A stretch of DNA of 64,000 nucleotides. Source: Blasia pusilla (lineage: Eukaryota > Marchantiophyta > Marchantiopsida > Blasiales). Shown here piece by piece: positions 23,280 to 32,735 of this stretch. The stretch is taken from assembly GCA_050084515.1 (NCBI GenBank), contig CM114271.1:1798001-1862000 (forward strand), read 5' to 3'. The position numbers and the translations under genes were made by a program. The notes beneath the pieces are model-generated. The model saw nothing but the letters and a program-made list of their open reading frames with translations. It searched no databases and was not told where the DNA came from. Within the stretch, counting starts at the first letter, position 1; each line of letters opens with the position of its first letter.

Positions 23280-24390
23280 GGAGTAGGGATTTATTTGATG
23301 ATGAGGCAAAAGAATTCATAGAATAGATCAAATGTACAGTTTCGAGCTTCTTTCGGATGTAATAAAGGACAAGATTTTTTCGAACGATGATGGTGTTTGT
23401 AAAAGTTTGCTGAATATCTTTTTTGGTCTTGTCGAATATGATCGTCTATGCACTCGAGGACTTCTATTTTGCAACCCGTCGGATTTCCATGGCTTGCAAC
23501 TTTTCACTTTTTGACCACTACACCTTTTTAACCACTTCGAGGCAACCTTTCGGACTCTTTCCCTGTTGGTCCAACTTTAGAGGCATTCTGGCGGACTTCT
23601 TCACTTTGGCACCTTCCCCTAGTATCGTCAAACAAGGCGTAGGCTTCTTCTCTTCTCTAAGACGTGTTGGATTCCTACTACCTGTTGGATTGCCATCATG
23701 GAATTTCCAAGGACAGAGCACATATTGATACTGGATGAGTGTTACATTGCAGAGCGTACAAGATATACTGCCGAGGAAGGCAGTGGGACTCAAATTAGGT
23801 TACATGGGACCGTTATGGTGTACCTAGGGGGGGCCAAGGCTCTCCAATTCGCCAACATTTTCGATCCCCGTCTACAATCGGCCAGAGGAGCCACTTGTAT
23901 CCCAAGATATTCCTTTTGTACACGAACCTAGGAGAGTTAGGAGTAAATTTGTAGATGACGAGGCTGAAGAAATCATAGACTAGATCAAATGTACATTTCC
24001 GAGCTTCCTTCGGATGTAATAAAGGACGAGATTTTTTCAAACGATAACAGTGTTTGTAAAAGTTTGCTGAATATTTTTTTTGGACTTGTCGATTGTGTTC
24101 GTCTAGCTACTCAGAATGTTTATTTTGCAACCCGTCTGATTCCGACGTGTTGCAACTTTTCACTTTTTGACCACTGCAACTTTTCAACCCTTTCCAGGCA
24201 AGCTGTCGGATTCCAACAGGTTGGCTGCTTGAGTGATCGGACTCTTTCCTTGGGAGACCAAATTCTGAGGCATTGTGGCGGGCTTCTTCACTTTTGGCTC
24301 GTTCCCCTAGTATCATCAAACCAGTCTTAGGCTTCTTTTCTTCTCTAAGACGTGCTGGATTCCCAAACAGTTGGATTTTTGTGGGTGCAG
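23280..24390 (+). repeat. ~660-bp direct duplication of the methyltransferase 3' region
   Basis: The segment starting GATGA(T/C)GAGGC and AGATCAAATGTAC, followed by GGATGTAATAAAGGAC and GTAAAAGTTTGCTGAATA, occurs at about 23,300-23,700 and again at about 23,950-24,370. In each copy it runs on through a palindrome into CTTCTCTAAGACGTG. In both copies the first bases encode an acidic C-terminus followed by a stop, so the last exon and 3' flank of the gene were duplicated. AATAAAG in each copy is a possible polyadenylation signal. Confidence 0.7.
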
Positions 24391-24399
24391 GGTGGAATG

Positions 24400-24920
24400 G
24401 AATCACTTCTCAAAATCTTTCCTTTGTTATGGTGAGCTTGCTTGCAAGGGGTGCAAGCCATCTGATTCTGACGGGTTGCAAGAGTTGGAACCTGTTAAAT
24501 TCCGATGGGTTGGGAGGGGTGCAACTTCTCGATTTATCAGATTTAGGATCTGAATGAAGGGACATCAGTTCCTCTTTACTCCAGACAGCTAACAATCTTT
24601 TGGTTTAATTATCGTCTCCTGTGTTCACATTTCACAAAGTTGGTCTTTATTTGAACCTTTCATTGAGATGAGATTGCTACTTCTGGTCAAATTATTTGCC
24701 AATGGTCCTCCAACAAAAATCCCCCCACAGGCACAGTTCATTATCAGACTCGAGACAGCAATGTGAAGAAACTTAGGCTCACATGGAGAGTGATGGAAAA
24801 TTTTTGTAGTGGTCTTATGATGTCTACTTGTTTTTGCCCTCTGGAAAAAGGAGGTTTCTTTAGGCCCGAATAAGGACCACTACCTACTCTCTTCTAAAGA
24901 TTTCATGAATTTGAAAGCAA
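24400..24920. other. Inner right flank of the 12.4-kb element
   Basis: Two or three last degenerate palindromes (24,450-24,520) are followed by ~400 bp of sequence with no coding signal before the right inverted repeat. I see nothing else in it. Confidence 0.5.
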
Positions 24921-24924
24921 ATAG

Positions 24925-25010
24925 AAATTTCAAATATGTCAAAAAGTTTTGAAGAGAGGAGGCACATTTGGCCCTTTTTATTTGAAGAGAGACTCTCCTC
25001 TCTTCCTCTC
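24925..25010 (-). repeat. Right terminal inverted repeat of the 12.4-kb element
   Basis: In reverse complement this reads GAGAGGAAGAGAGGAGAG, then CTTCAAATAAAAAGG, CAAAACTTTTTG and TGAAATTTCTATTTGC, mirroring the left end. Ty3 gag sequence starts immediately outside it. Confidence 0.6.
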
Positions 25011-25012
25011 TC

Positions 25013-26290
25013 ATGCCAGAATACCAGCCCCCCAGATATGCCCAAGAGATTGAGGCATGGCGACTCTACTATGACCCACACTATATGTCATGGATGGAGC
25101 CGTTCCGAGATGAGGAGGAGGAGTTAGGAGAGGCTACTTCCTCTTCCACTTGTGATGTTTTAGGAGGGGTCACTCGCACTGGAAGAGTTGGACCGTCTAG
25201 CCGGGTTCGTCCCAGGTTCAACCCCGTGGTTGTGTTCTTTGCTAAGTTGAGGGCGAGCTACTAGGGGTACAGACGGAGAAGTTGTGGAGCATCCATGACT
25301 TGCAGAGGTGCCCGGTGAGAGTTTGCATGAGGCTTACATTCGCTTGCGCCGGTTGATCAACGTCATTCAGGGGGTGACAGAGGCTCAGGCTATCCAGTCA
25401 TGGTATGCGATGCTGGACCGGATCTTGTGGACACGAGTACGAGAGGGGTGCTTCTTATGAACACCTCCCCTACGTTGAGAGACGGTTTTAGGACCGCCGA
25501 GAACATTGAGCGCAACATGGTGGAGGAGAGCGTAGCCACCATGGGTTCTAGGCGAGAGCAGTCACGATTATCTGCACCACGAGTACAACAACGTGGACTC
25601 CAAGAAAGGTCGAGTGTGGAACCATGAGCTCAAGGAGGATATCGGGAGGCCGTGCCGCAGAGACGTACGCCTTCATATGCGGGTCAGTAGCAGCCGCCTA
25701 CGATTACTTGTTGGTCATGTGGTGGAGCCCATCATCAGCGTGATTGCACTCATCAGGGACATGGACGTGTGCCTCAGCATGAACGAGGAGATGGTGCTGC
25801 ACCAAGAGGTTATCAGTGTGACTATTGTCAGAAGTATGGTCACACATGCACAAGGTGTTTCAGTTTACACCCTGAGTTATGTCCGAGCGAGGGCCAGAGA
25901 GGACACCACAGCAAGTTATTGGTCCGGGTGGGCCTAGAGGACGTGCACGAAGTGGTCTTATTGGGGGACGAGGAGGTGGAATTGCCCGACAGGGTGGTGG
26001 AGCTGCTAGTGGAGGAGGTAGAGTCCCACCACCTAGACGCGTCGAGGGAGACGTCAGGCGTGAGGTTGGGATAGCTGCTTAGATACAACAACTACAGGAG
26101 CAGATTGCCGGTATGGCATTGAGGTTACCCGATGCCGGATCCATGGCATTGACATCATATGGAGCACCCAAAGATATGGAGGATCCTGGTTGGATGTGCG
26201 GGGTTGCCCAGATGGAGGCCGCCATAGTTGTGACGCGTGGAGCAACCGCAGAGTTGGATCCACAGCGAGGGGAAGCCAGGAAATAGACCA
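25013..26290 (+). pseudogene. Ty3 gag, 3' part with CCHC zinc knuckle
   Basis: Gag resumes here with YAQEIEAWRLYYDPHYMSW and, in a shifted frame, capsid-like GESLHEAYIRLRRLI and GVTEAQAIQSWYAMLD. A CX2CX4HX4C zinc knuckle (CDYCQKYGHTCTRC, ~25,817-25,858) is intact. It is followed by RGG-rich sequence (25,930-26,060). Several stops and frame changes break the protein. The nucleocapsid knuckle binds RNA in relatives. Confidence 0.75.
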
Positions 26291-26685
26291 CGTTTCCTTA
26301 ATCTTTCACGTTGTGCGAGGCAATGAGGATCCCATCGATGGGTCTTGATCAAAGTTCCCGGAGAGTTAATGATATTATTGGTGTGCAGGCACGGAGGGAA
26401 ATGAGAGAAATGAGTGGGACGACTCCTATTGCTAATGCTCAGGAGGAGCATGTGTCGAGTACGATGTTGGGGGCAGCCACGATGGTGTACTATGCTCCGC
26501 TGTTTATTGCTTCCGATGTTATGACGTTGGGAGGTACGTCCGTCAAGGTTTTTTGGCTAGCCGCTATGCTATGTGAGCGTGGAGTTGGAGTTCTTGCATC
26601 ACGTTCAAAGGAGGTGATGGACCTGCCCTTGGCGCGGATGCTCAAGCCGTCCATGTTAGATTCATCATAGGTTACGGCTGCTAGG

Positions 26686-26964
26686 ATGGTGGAGATGCTG
26701 GCTAGACCCGCGATAGAGCGTGCCATGGCTTCTCCTGGTGTTGTGTTGTTGGATAACCGGGGAGAGGTCTTCCAGTTGGTGAGTCTAGGAGGTAGAGCTT
26801 TTAGTCCACAGCGCGTCTTGTTGGATTCAGGAGCGCAATCCCTGATATTGGGGAAAGCGTTATTTAGAGGATTGGGCTTGAAAAGAGCCGATATGGAGCG
26901 TTGTCCATACAAACATCCTTGGGTGGAGCGAGTACCACACAGTGTATTACCCGACAAGAGATAG
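26686..26964 (+). pseudogene. Ty3 aspartic protease
   Basis: The frame contains QRVLLDSGAQSLILGKALF; LDSGA (26,821-26,835) is the retropepsin active site and the downstream ILG is the usual second motif position. It processes the polyprotein in active elements. The frame opens before 26,686 and closes with TAG at 26,962, directly upstream of the methyltransferase region. Flanking stops show decay. Confidence 0.75.
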
Positions 26965-27499
26965 TGGTGAGGATTTGCCCAGGATATCCTACAGATGAGT
27001 TGTGGTGCGAGCCAAGGTGATAGTGATTGATGTAGAGTCCTACGACATCTTAGTTGGTGGAGCAGTGTTATACCTGATGGCGTTTTCCCTGGATTAATGG
27101 GAGGAGTCAGCATCCTACAAACCAGGATGGCAGTCAGGTGATGGGCGCTTTAGCTCATTACCTATTTGATTCACAGGTGCAATGATTGAGCGACGACGAG
27201 GAGAGATGGCGACCTTAGCAGCATTTAGCAATGCCATCACTTGGCCTAGTGATTTGATTGAGGGGCATGTCCATGCAGAGGATATTCCCGTTCTTGACAT
27301 TTCTATGGAGAGGAGTGTCATGGTAGCCACATGAGTCCGTGGAGGAGAGGTGCCGCTTTGGGGCTCGACTGAGGAGCTTCGATGCTTAGCCACTTAGCAT
27401 GTGCAGACCGCGTGGAACGAGACGTTTGCACTAGAGTGTGACGGGTCAGACCCCAAATAGGCAAGAGTGCTGCTATGACTCTTTTGGACACCACCCCGA

Positions 27500-28486
27500 T
27501 TGTGTGGTGCATCCCAGAGGAGGATATTTGGGTGTTGGATTTCTTTGGAAGGATCAGCACTAGGTTAGCTGGTATTTTGCAGGCTGGAGTGCGTGTGCAG
27601 TAGTAGCTATATGTGGAGATTGATGATATTGCAAGGCGCGCTTCACTTCACCATGTGGCGTAATTACGCCTCTGTTTTCCAGACTTGTTGTATACGTCCG
27701 CCATTCCGGATTACCAGAGTTCCCTACCGAGGGACATTTCATTGTTGGGGGTGCAAGACTTAGAGCGGGTAGGGACCATAGACTTGGTCATTGGTGGTTG
27801 GCCATATCAGGGCCAGTCGAGTGCTAGACGGGGTATCGGATTAGTTGACTCTTGGTCCAGGTTGTTTTGGGAGATGATGCGGATCTTGCGACATTTGTAG
27901 GATCATCATTCTTATCCTCCACCATACATTGTGGAGAATGTGGCGATTTTGGGAGATTCGAGGTCCCGTGTGGTGACAAGTGTACATCAAGTGCGCGCAT
28001 GGATCGGCACGGCAATTTTGTTGGATGTGGCGAGTGTGGGTTCACGAGCACATCGCCCGCGTCTTTGGTGGACCAACTTGGTACCACACGAGGTGTTGCG
28101 GAGGGCATATGCGAGAGTGGAGCGCCCCTCCGATTTGTTGGTGGATTCTATATTGGATCCATGCCATCAATCACAGGCATTGAGGCTAAATGATCAACCT
28201 CTGTTGACTGTGGTCAACAGGATTGGCATGCCACGGGCAACCTTTCCTACATTGGTGAGTTTTCTTGCTTCCTATGCATTCAAGGAGGCCGGACCTGGCT
28301 TGGTTTGGGATGACCAAGTACAGAGGTTGGTTGAGCCCAACGCCGATGAGCAAGAGCGAGTGATGGGATTCCCCATAGGAGTGACGGCAGATACTGTCAC
28401 TATCAGAGGCATCATGACGTCATGTCTTGGGTCAGGCGATAGACCTGAATTGCTTGACATGGATTTTCAGCTTAGGAGTAGCTGAG
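27500..28486 (+). pseudogene. Cytosine-5 DNA methyltransferase domain inside the Ty3 polyprotein
   Basis: One plus-strand frame, broken by only a few in-frame stops (27,601-27,606, ~27,661 and 27,898-27,900), encodes a C5-methyltransferase core. Motif I is VLDFFGRISTRLAGILQAG (from ~27,532; family FxGxG/S). YVEIDD matches motif II. Motif IV is IDLVIGGWPYQGQSS (~27,776-27,820), where the family has PCQ; the nucleophile Cys codon is TAT here (27,805-27,807). Motif VI is IVENVAIL (ENV, 27,934-27,942). AHRPRLWWTNLVP (~28,049) matches the DNMT3/DRM-like AHRxRxFWxN motif. DEQERVMGFPIGVT resembles motif IX and the following Gly-Phe-Pro. It lies between protease and reverse transcriptase in the same orientation, so it was part of pol. 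Active versions would methylate DNA, perhaps the element's own copy. This copy is catalytically dead. Confidence 0.8.
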
Positions 28487-28819
28487 CAACGTCATTTGAG
28501 GATGCGACAGATCACAGAAGTTGCGTTGGTGAGCCCCATGCCTACCAAGACGGTTGAGGCAGTGGCTGGGGGCGAGACCCGAGGAGATTGACACACCAAG
28601 GGTGATCAGGAGAGACACCCTTGGACTTCTTGGGATGTTTTGCAGGTACGCTAAGAGATGGTAGCCACAACATCGAGCGTGGTTCCGGATACTGCACATG
28701 GATATCCAATTTTGCAGTTGGATGTAGGGGAGCAGTCGAGTTTTATTGTTCGAGATGGGGTTGCACCATAGCAACCACCGGCACCCACGCCGGATAGTCC
28801 TACCGTAGTCACGATGGAG

Positions 28820-29480
28820 ACTTGGGAGCCAGATATGGGCCCTAAGTTGGCAGGAGGAGAGCGGCGCCGGATACACCAGTTCCTAAGGAGTTATAGGAGC
28901 TATTTTTCATTTAGTATGCATGATTTGGGTACGTTAAAGGGTCCAGGGATCCGCATTGAGTTGTCGAGTGACACGTCGATCTTCCGATGACCCTACAGGT
29001 ACAGTGACATGGAGAGGGCTTTGATTCAGAGTAGGAGCCAAGACTTGGTTGGAGCAGGACTAGTAGAGATGTCTTATGGAGAGTATGCATCTGCCACTGT
29101 CATGCCCGCCAAGAAGGATGTGCATGGCAACTCGACGGATAGGCGGATATGTGGAGATTACCGACCTATCAATTGGCAGACAAAGTCCGATAGGTATGCC
29201 ATGCCCACGCTTGAGGATATCTTTGATGCGATTGGGCATGCAAAGGTCTTCAGTTCATTGGATTTGCGAGCTTGATACCATCAGCTGCCTATATGATTGG
29301 AGACTGGCAGAAGACAACAGTTTGGGGCATCAATCCACACGGGAAGGATTGTTTGTACCAATGGCGGTTCTTACCGTTCGGGTTAAAGAACGCCCCGGCT
29401 GAGTTTCAGAGGGTCATGGATAGGATCTTGGCAGGTCTAGATTTTGCTAGGTGTTATATTGATGACATCTTTTGATGATT
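28820..29480 (+). pseudogene. Ty3 reverse transcriptase
   Basis: Classic Ty3 RT blocks in order: DLGTLKGPGIRIEL, PYRYSDMERALIQSR, EYASATVMPAKKD, RRICGDYRPINWQT, MPTLEDIFDAIG, VFSSLDLRA*YHQLPI (stop at the Gly position), FLPFGLKNAPAEFQ and CYIDDIF (the catalytic YxDD, ~29,455-29,475). The N-terminal catalytic Asp of the SSLDLR block is present. At least one frameshift separates the LDLR and LKNAP blocks. The enzyme copies RNA to DNA in active elements. Confidence 0.9.
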
Positions 29481-30210
29481 GCAGTTACATGGGCTGAAGC
29501 TACATCCAAGAAAGTGCATGTTCTTCTACGACCATATTGAGTACTTAGGTCATACGATATACCCAGGGGGCCTTGGTGTGCAGTGGACGAAGGTAGAGGC
29601 TATTTTCACGCATTCCACGCCCTACAAATATGAGTCGAGTTTGTGCATTCATGTGATTGGCAAGCTTCTATCGACCGTACGTCAAAGGGTTTTAGTTTGA
29701 TTGCAAAGCCGCTAACCTTGCTGACCAAAGTGGATCAAGAGTGGCAGTGGGGGGATGAGCAGGAGAGATCATTTCAGCTGCTCAAGGATAGATTGACGTC
29801 CCCGCCCATTTTGAGAAGACCAATCACGGGGCGTCCTTTCTAGTTGCATACCGATTGGAGTATGTTGGAGCTTCGAGCCGTGCTCACCCAACATGACGAT
29901 GATGGTAGAGAGTTTGTGGTGGCTTAAGCTAGTCGCTTGAACAACAATGCAAAGGCAAAGTATAGCGTGTATGAGGGTGAGTGCTTGGATGCAGTGTGGC
30001 TTGTTGCACATTTCAGATGTTATATATTCGGCAATCCCTTTACCATCATTTCTGATCATCAGCCACTTAAGTGGTTGATGGAGTTCGACAAGCTTACAGG
30101 GAAGCTTGTGAGGTGGGCTCTTTTGTTGCAAGAGTATGACTTCTAGGTGGTGCATAGACCTAGGACGCTCAACCAAGATGTAGAGGGTTTGAGCCGTAAT
30201 CCATGCTAGA
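29480..30210 (+). pseudogene. Ty3 RT connection and RNase H
   Basis: After the YIDD box come LHPRKCMFFYDHIEYLGH (thumb) and EWQWGDEQERSFQLLKDRL. Then the RNase H core follows: KYSVYEGECLDAVWLVAHFR, FTIISDHQPLKWL and VHRPRTLNQDVEGLSR. The E and D positions (YEGE; SDHQPL) typical of Ty3 RNase H are visible. Frames change and stops occur (for example after LLQEYDF). Confidence 0.85.
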
Positions 30211-30559
30211 GTCACCGAGATGCAACTGGAGCTTGTTGGCATGGTGAGAGTGATGAGGAGTTGGTGCCAAGATGACACACATCAGCTTATTTGGGCTTGT
30301 TGGCTATGGGGAGCCATATTGCTGAAACTTTGATGACGAGGTTGATGGAGAGTCCTTAGATCGAGAGGCCGGTGAGGATACGACAGGTGGCCGAGACATT
30401 CATGATGATGGAGTACCTGTGTACTAGCAACGTCGTGAGCACAATGGGTGCTAGAGAGCGAGATCAGATCCTACAGTGAGCCAAACGGTTCCGATGGGAG
30501 GGGACACATGTGTTGCGAGTGTGGGAGGATGGTCGAGTGCGTGTAGTTCCTCATCCTTC

Positions 30560-31360
30560 ATAGAGAGCACGTTTGGTGCGTCATACCTACAAGGAGTTGG
30601 GTCATTTTGGAGTGAAGCAGACGTACAACTTGCTCCAAATTCAGTATTGGTGGCGACGCATGCAGAATGACGTTCAACAATTTTGTTGCCAGATGCATGG
30701 TGTGTGATCGAGTCCAAGCATCGTTCAATGCTCCGACTCCATAGTTGCATCCACTTTCGATCATGGGTTTAGGTTATAGACGGAGTTTGGATTTTGCAAG
30801 ACCTTTGCCTTTGACAGAGCGCCATAGTCGTTATGTGTTGGTGATGGTCGAGTACTTCTCGAAGTGGATAGAGTTTGTTGCATTGCTTGACAAAGCGAGT
30901 GAGGGAGTAGGATATGCCTTCCTCGATTGAGTGTTGAGTCATTACGGTGCACTAGCTGAGGTGTTGACAGACCAAGGTATAGAGTTCCACGGGGAGTTCA
31001 GGCCTTGTGTGATCAGGCACTGATCGACCATCGCACTACTTTGCGAGATCATCATGAAGCAAATGGACTAGCGGAGCGGGTTGTGCAGACAGTGAAGAGA
31101 GGACAACGCAAATATGGCTTGCAGAGAGGTCACCTAGGATATTAAGACCTCCACTTGCCGTGGTTGGCGATGGGATACAGATTCAGCAGGCAGGCATCCT
31201 TAGCGTCTTTCTCACCGTACTTGCTTTTGTATGGCTGAGAGCCAGATTTACCTGCGGCCATTTGTTGAGATGTTGGTGAGGTGTTGAACCTTGATGATCT
31301 GATGTATGGATGCGAGCATGTTCTTAGAGGGCTGAATTATTTCGGAGAGTGATGCCCATG
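30560..31360 (+). pseudogene. Ty3 integrase
   Basis: The zinc-binding HHCC region appears as TYKELGHFGVKQTYNLL followed by CC.C-MVCDRVQ (~30,590-30,720). The catalytic core reads SLDFARPLPLTERHSRY (first Asp), VLTDQGIEFHGEFR (second Asp) and NGLAERVVQTVKR (Glu). Frameshifts and stops separate these blocks. The product would insert the cDNA into the genome. Confidence 0.85.
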
Positions 31361-31389
31361 GTGTTTGAGAACTTGGCGATTGCGCAACA

Positions 31390-31823
31390 TTGGGATACAT
31401 TGAGGTATGTGACTATTTGGGGGATGGTTATCAATCTACTATCCGGAGGTTTCATAAAGGAGACTATGTCTACTTGCAGCAGACGGCACCCACGACGTTG
31501 GATGTGACTGTAGGGCGCACCATCTTGAGAGTGTGTGAGGTTTTGCCATCAAGTGTTCTCTTATTGGAAGGACGCGATTGTATGGTTTGGAAGGACTATG
31601 TGTGTAACTATGCGCAGTGTCACCTTCCGAACATTGATGGTTTGATTAATCGAGCTTAGCAGTAGTTCTTGCAGGCTTGCGATGTATGTTATGTGGTTCT
31701 ACCCGTGGTGCAGCCACTATGCTAGTCTGTGATGGATGTTCGAGAGGATGGCATATGGCATGTTTGACGCCACCTCTCACTAGGGTTCCTCAGGGACGAT
31801 GGATGAGTTCCAGATGTACATAG
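31390..31823 (+). pseudogene. Integrase C-terminus and PHD finger, copy 2
   Basis: RRFHKGDYVYLQQ and TTLDVTVGRTILRV match copy 1 (1-383). After a stop at ~31,657 another frame encodes the same PHD finger: CMLCGSTRGAATMLVCDGC, WHMACLTPPL. The final pair is damaged (CPRC has become SSRC), so this copy probably cannot fold. The tail ends at TAG 31,821. Divergence between the copies shows that the finger has been kept over many element generations. Confidence 0.8.
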
Positions 31824-31829
31824 CATAGG

Positions 31830-32735
31830 TAGTTCTACATTCCTACTTGTGTCTGTGAGATGGATGACAAGAAGGCGACTAACGATGGGGCCACATGAGC
31901 ACCCGGCTTTCTTGCTCTTAGTGTCCGAGAGATGTATGTCATGGTTGGTAGGGATAGATGGCTATATGGAGTTAGAGGGACCTAACCACCAGCTAGGGGG
32001 GTGATTGGAGATATTTTCATACTTCTTGTCTCATTGTTTGGATGCCATGAGTTAGCATGGGATCGTGTGTGTGTTCGGTGACAGCGATGTGAATGTGCAT
32101 GACAACACCTTTGTGTTTGACATATGGTGGTGGAACAAGAAGAAATATTTTGGTGCAAGAAAATATGTTTTTGAATTTTTGGGAAATCATTTATTTTCTA
32201 TGGGGAAGGATGCAAGAAGTCTAAGTTTTTTTTTTTGTTTATTAAGTTATTGTAGACCACCATACACGAATGGATGATATTTTGGATTTGTTTGGCTTTG
32301 ACACGTGTCTTTGCTTCAAATTAAAACAGATTATGTAATAGTTTTCGCCCTACACACTATTTTCTATGCACAATATTATTTGTTACACAAGCACCTTTCC
32401 AATATATAGAAACATAGACCAATACAATATGCAACCTCCTTCATGTGAGGTTAACAAATTCTACAAATTGCATTTCTTATGTGATTTCCCCATTTGTTGT
32501 ACTTCTCATGGGTTCCCCCATCTCCCTTACATGCAAGGGAAACATGAAAGTGGGCATGGTAGGAAAGTCTTCACCAAATCTAGAGTGACTTCGTTGGAGA
32601 CTTGGATCCTCATGAACATAAAACTGTATTGCTCTGCGATTTTTGGCATTCATTATGGGCAATGGAAACTTGAAAGTGGGAAGAGAGTTTCCTCTCCAAA
32701 TTGGATTGACTCCTTTAGATGTTTTTGATCCTAAG
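31830..32735. other. Ty3 3' end and AT-rich flank
   Basis: Purine tract AGCTAGGGGGG (~31,998-32,008) is a likely polypurine tract, and the following ~115 bp ending GCATGACAAC weakly resembles the 465-598 repeat, suggesting a decayed 3' LTR. From ~32,150 the sequence is AT-rich. The open frame at 32,366-32,728 has no recognisable domain. Confidence 0.45.

Larger units (their letters stand above)
18265..23982 (+). pseudogene. ParB-like domain + permuted amino-methyltransferase gene, decayed
   Basis: A multi-exon plus-strand gene. Exon 1 (from ~18,265) begins with a charged coiled-coil (EEREREVEMHKQELLAKRF; then K/E/R-rich). The next block (to 19,474) contains FFIWDGNHRFMAW, the DGxHRxxA signature of ParB/Srx-fold proteins (DGNHR at 19,326-19,340). 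An intron with canonical ends (GTAAGT at 19,475; AG at 20,179) follows, full of palindromes. Exon 2 runs to about 22,150-22,218. It carries a basic linker and VDLLVVDLPSG at the place of the DPPY motif (21,946-21,960), then FANAYLSDRGCFLVLTGG. After a second intron (acceptor AG at 22,728), LIELCSRPSDLVFDLVG and GRNILYLEG match the SAM-binding motif I and its GR..E end. Motif IV before motif I is the permuted beta-class N4C/N6A arrangement. Bacterial and phage proteins combine ParB and methylase in this order. In-frame stops (18,643; 18,865; 20,618) and frameshifts (~20,350; ~22,912) inactivate it. A possible last exon ends at 23,982 (SKFVDDEAEEIID). Confidence 0.6.
12568..25010. mobile_element. 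12.4-kb DNA transposon with SWIM transposase and ParB-methyltransferase cargo
   Basis: The ends carry a perfect 18-bp inverted match, GAGAGGAAGAGAGGAGAG (12,568-12,585 and, inverted, 24,993-25,010). Weaker similarity continues inward in the same order at both ends: CTTCAA..AAAA, AAACTTTTTG, TGAAATTT..TTTGC within ~110 bp. The interval is bracketed by two halves of one Ty3 gag. Inside are two divergent decayed genes, a DDE transposase (minus) and a ParB-like/methyltransferase gene (plus). Copies of a palindromic GCAACCCGTCGGA/TCCGACGGGTTGC repeat are found only in this interval. Long TIRs and a SWIM-type transposase suggest a MULE-like superfamily. I could not find a matching 8-11 bp target duplication, so the exact boundaries may be off by some bases. 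Confidence 0.7.
10310..32130 (+). mobile_element. Degenerate Ty3/gypsy element with DNMT and PHD, split by a DNA transposon
   Basis: Collinear pieces of one Ty3 polyprotein run on the plus strand. In order they are gag (12,140-12,567 and 25,013-26,290), protease, cytosine-5 methyltransferase, reverse transcriptase, RNase H, integrase and PHD finger (to 31,823). The order PR-RT-RH-IN places it in Ty3/gypsy. A 12.4-kb DNA element interrupts gag. The 5' side (10,310-11,450) holds a leader and possible LTR: a TATA-like GGTATACC near 10,591 followed by a hairpin-forming GAGAGCTCATTCTCTC arrangement, as in the LTR region at 640-960. The 3' end has a purine tract (AGCTAGGGGGG, ~32,002) followed by TGATTGGAG. 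Exact LTR boundaries could not be matched. Many in-frame stops show it is old. Confidence 0.75.

Noticed and set aside
28001-28190. A cysteine-rich frame (GECGDFGRFEVPCGDKC, CGECGFTS) overlapping the DNMT region, as a zinc-finger gene
   Set aside because: It is the other frame of the methyltransferase; the DNMT frame carries ordered catalytic motifs.
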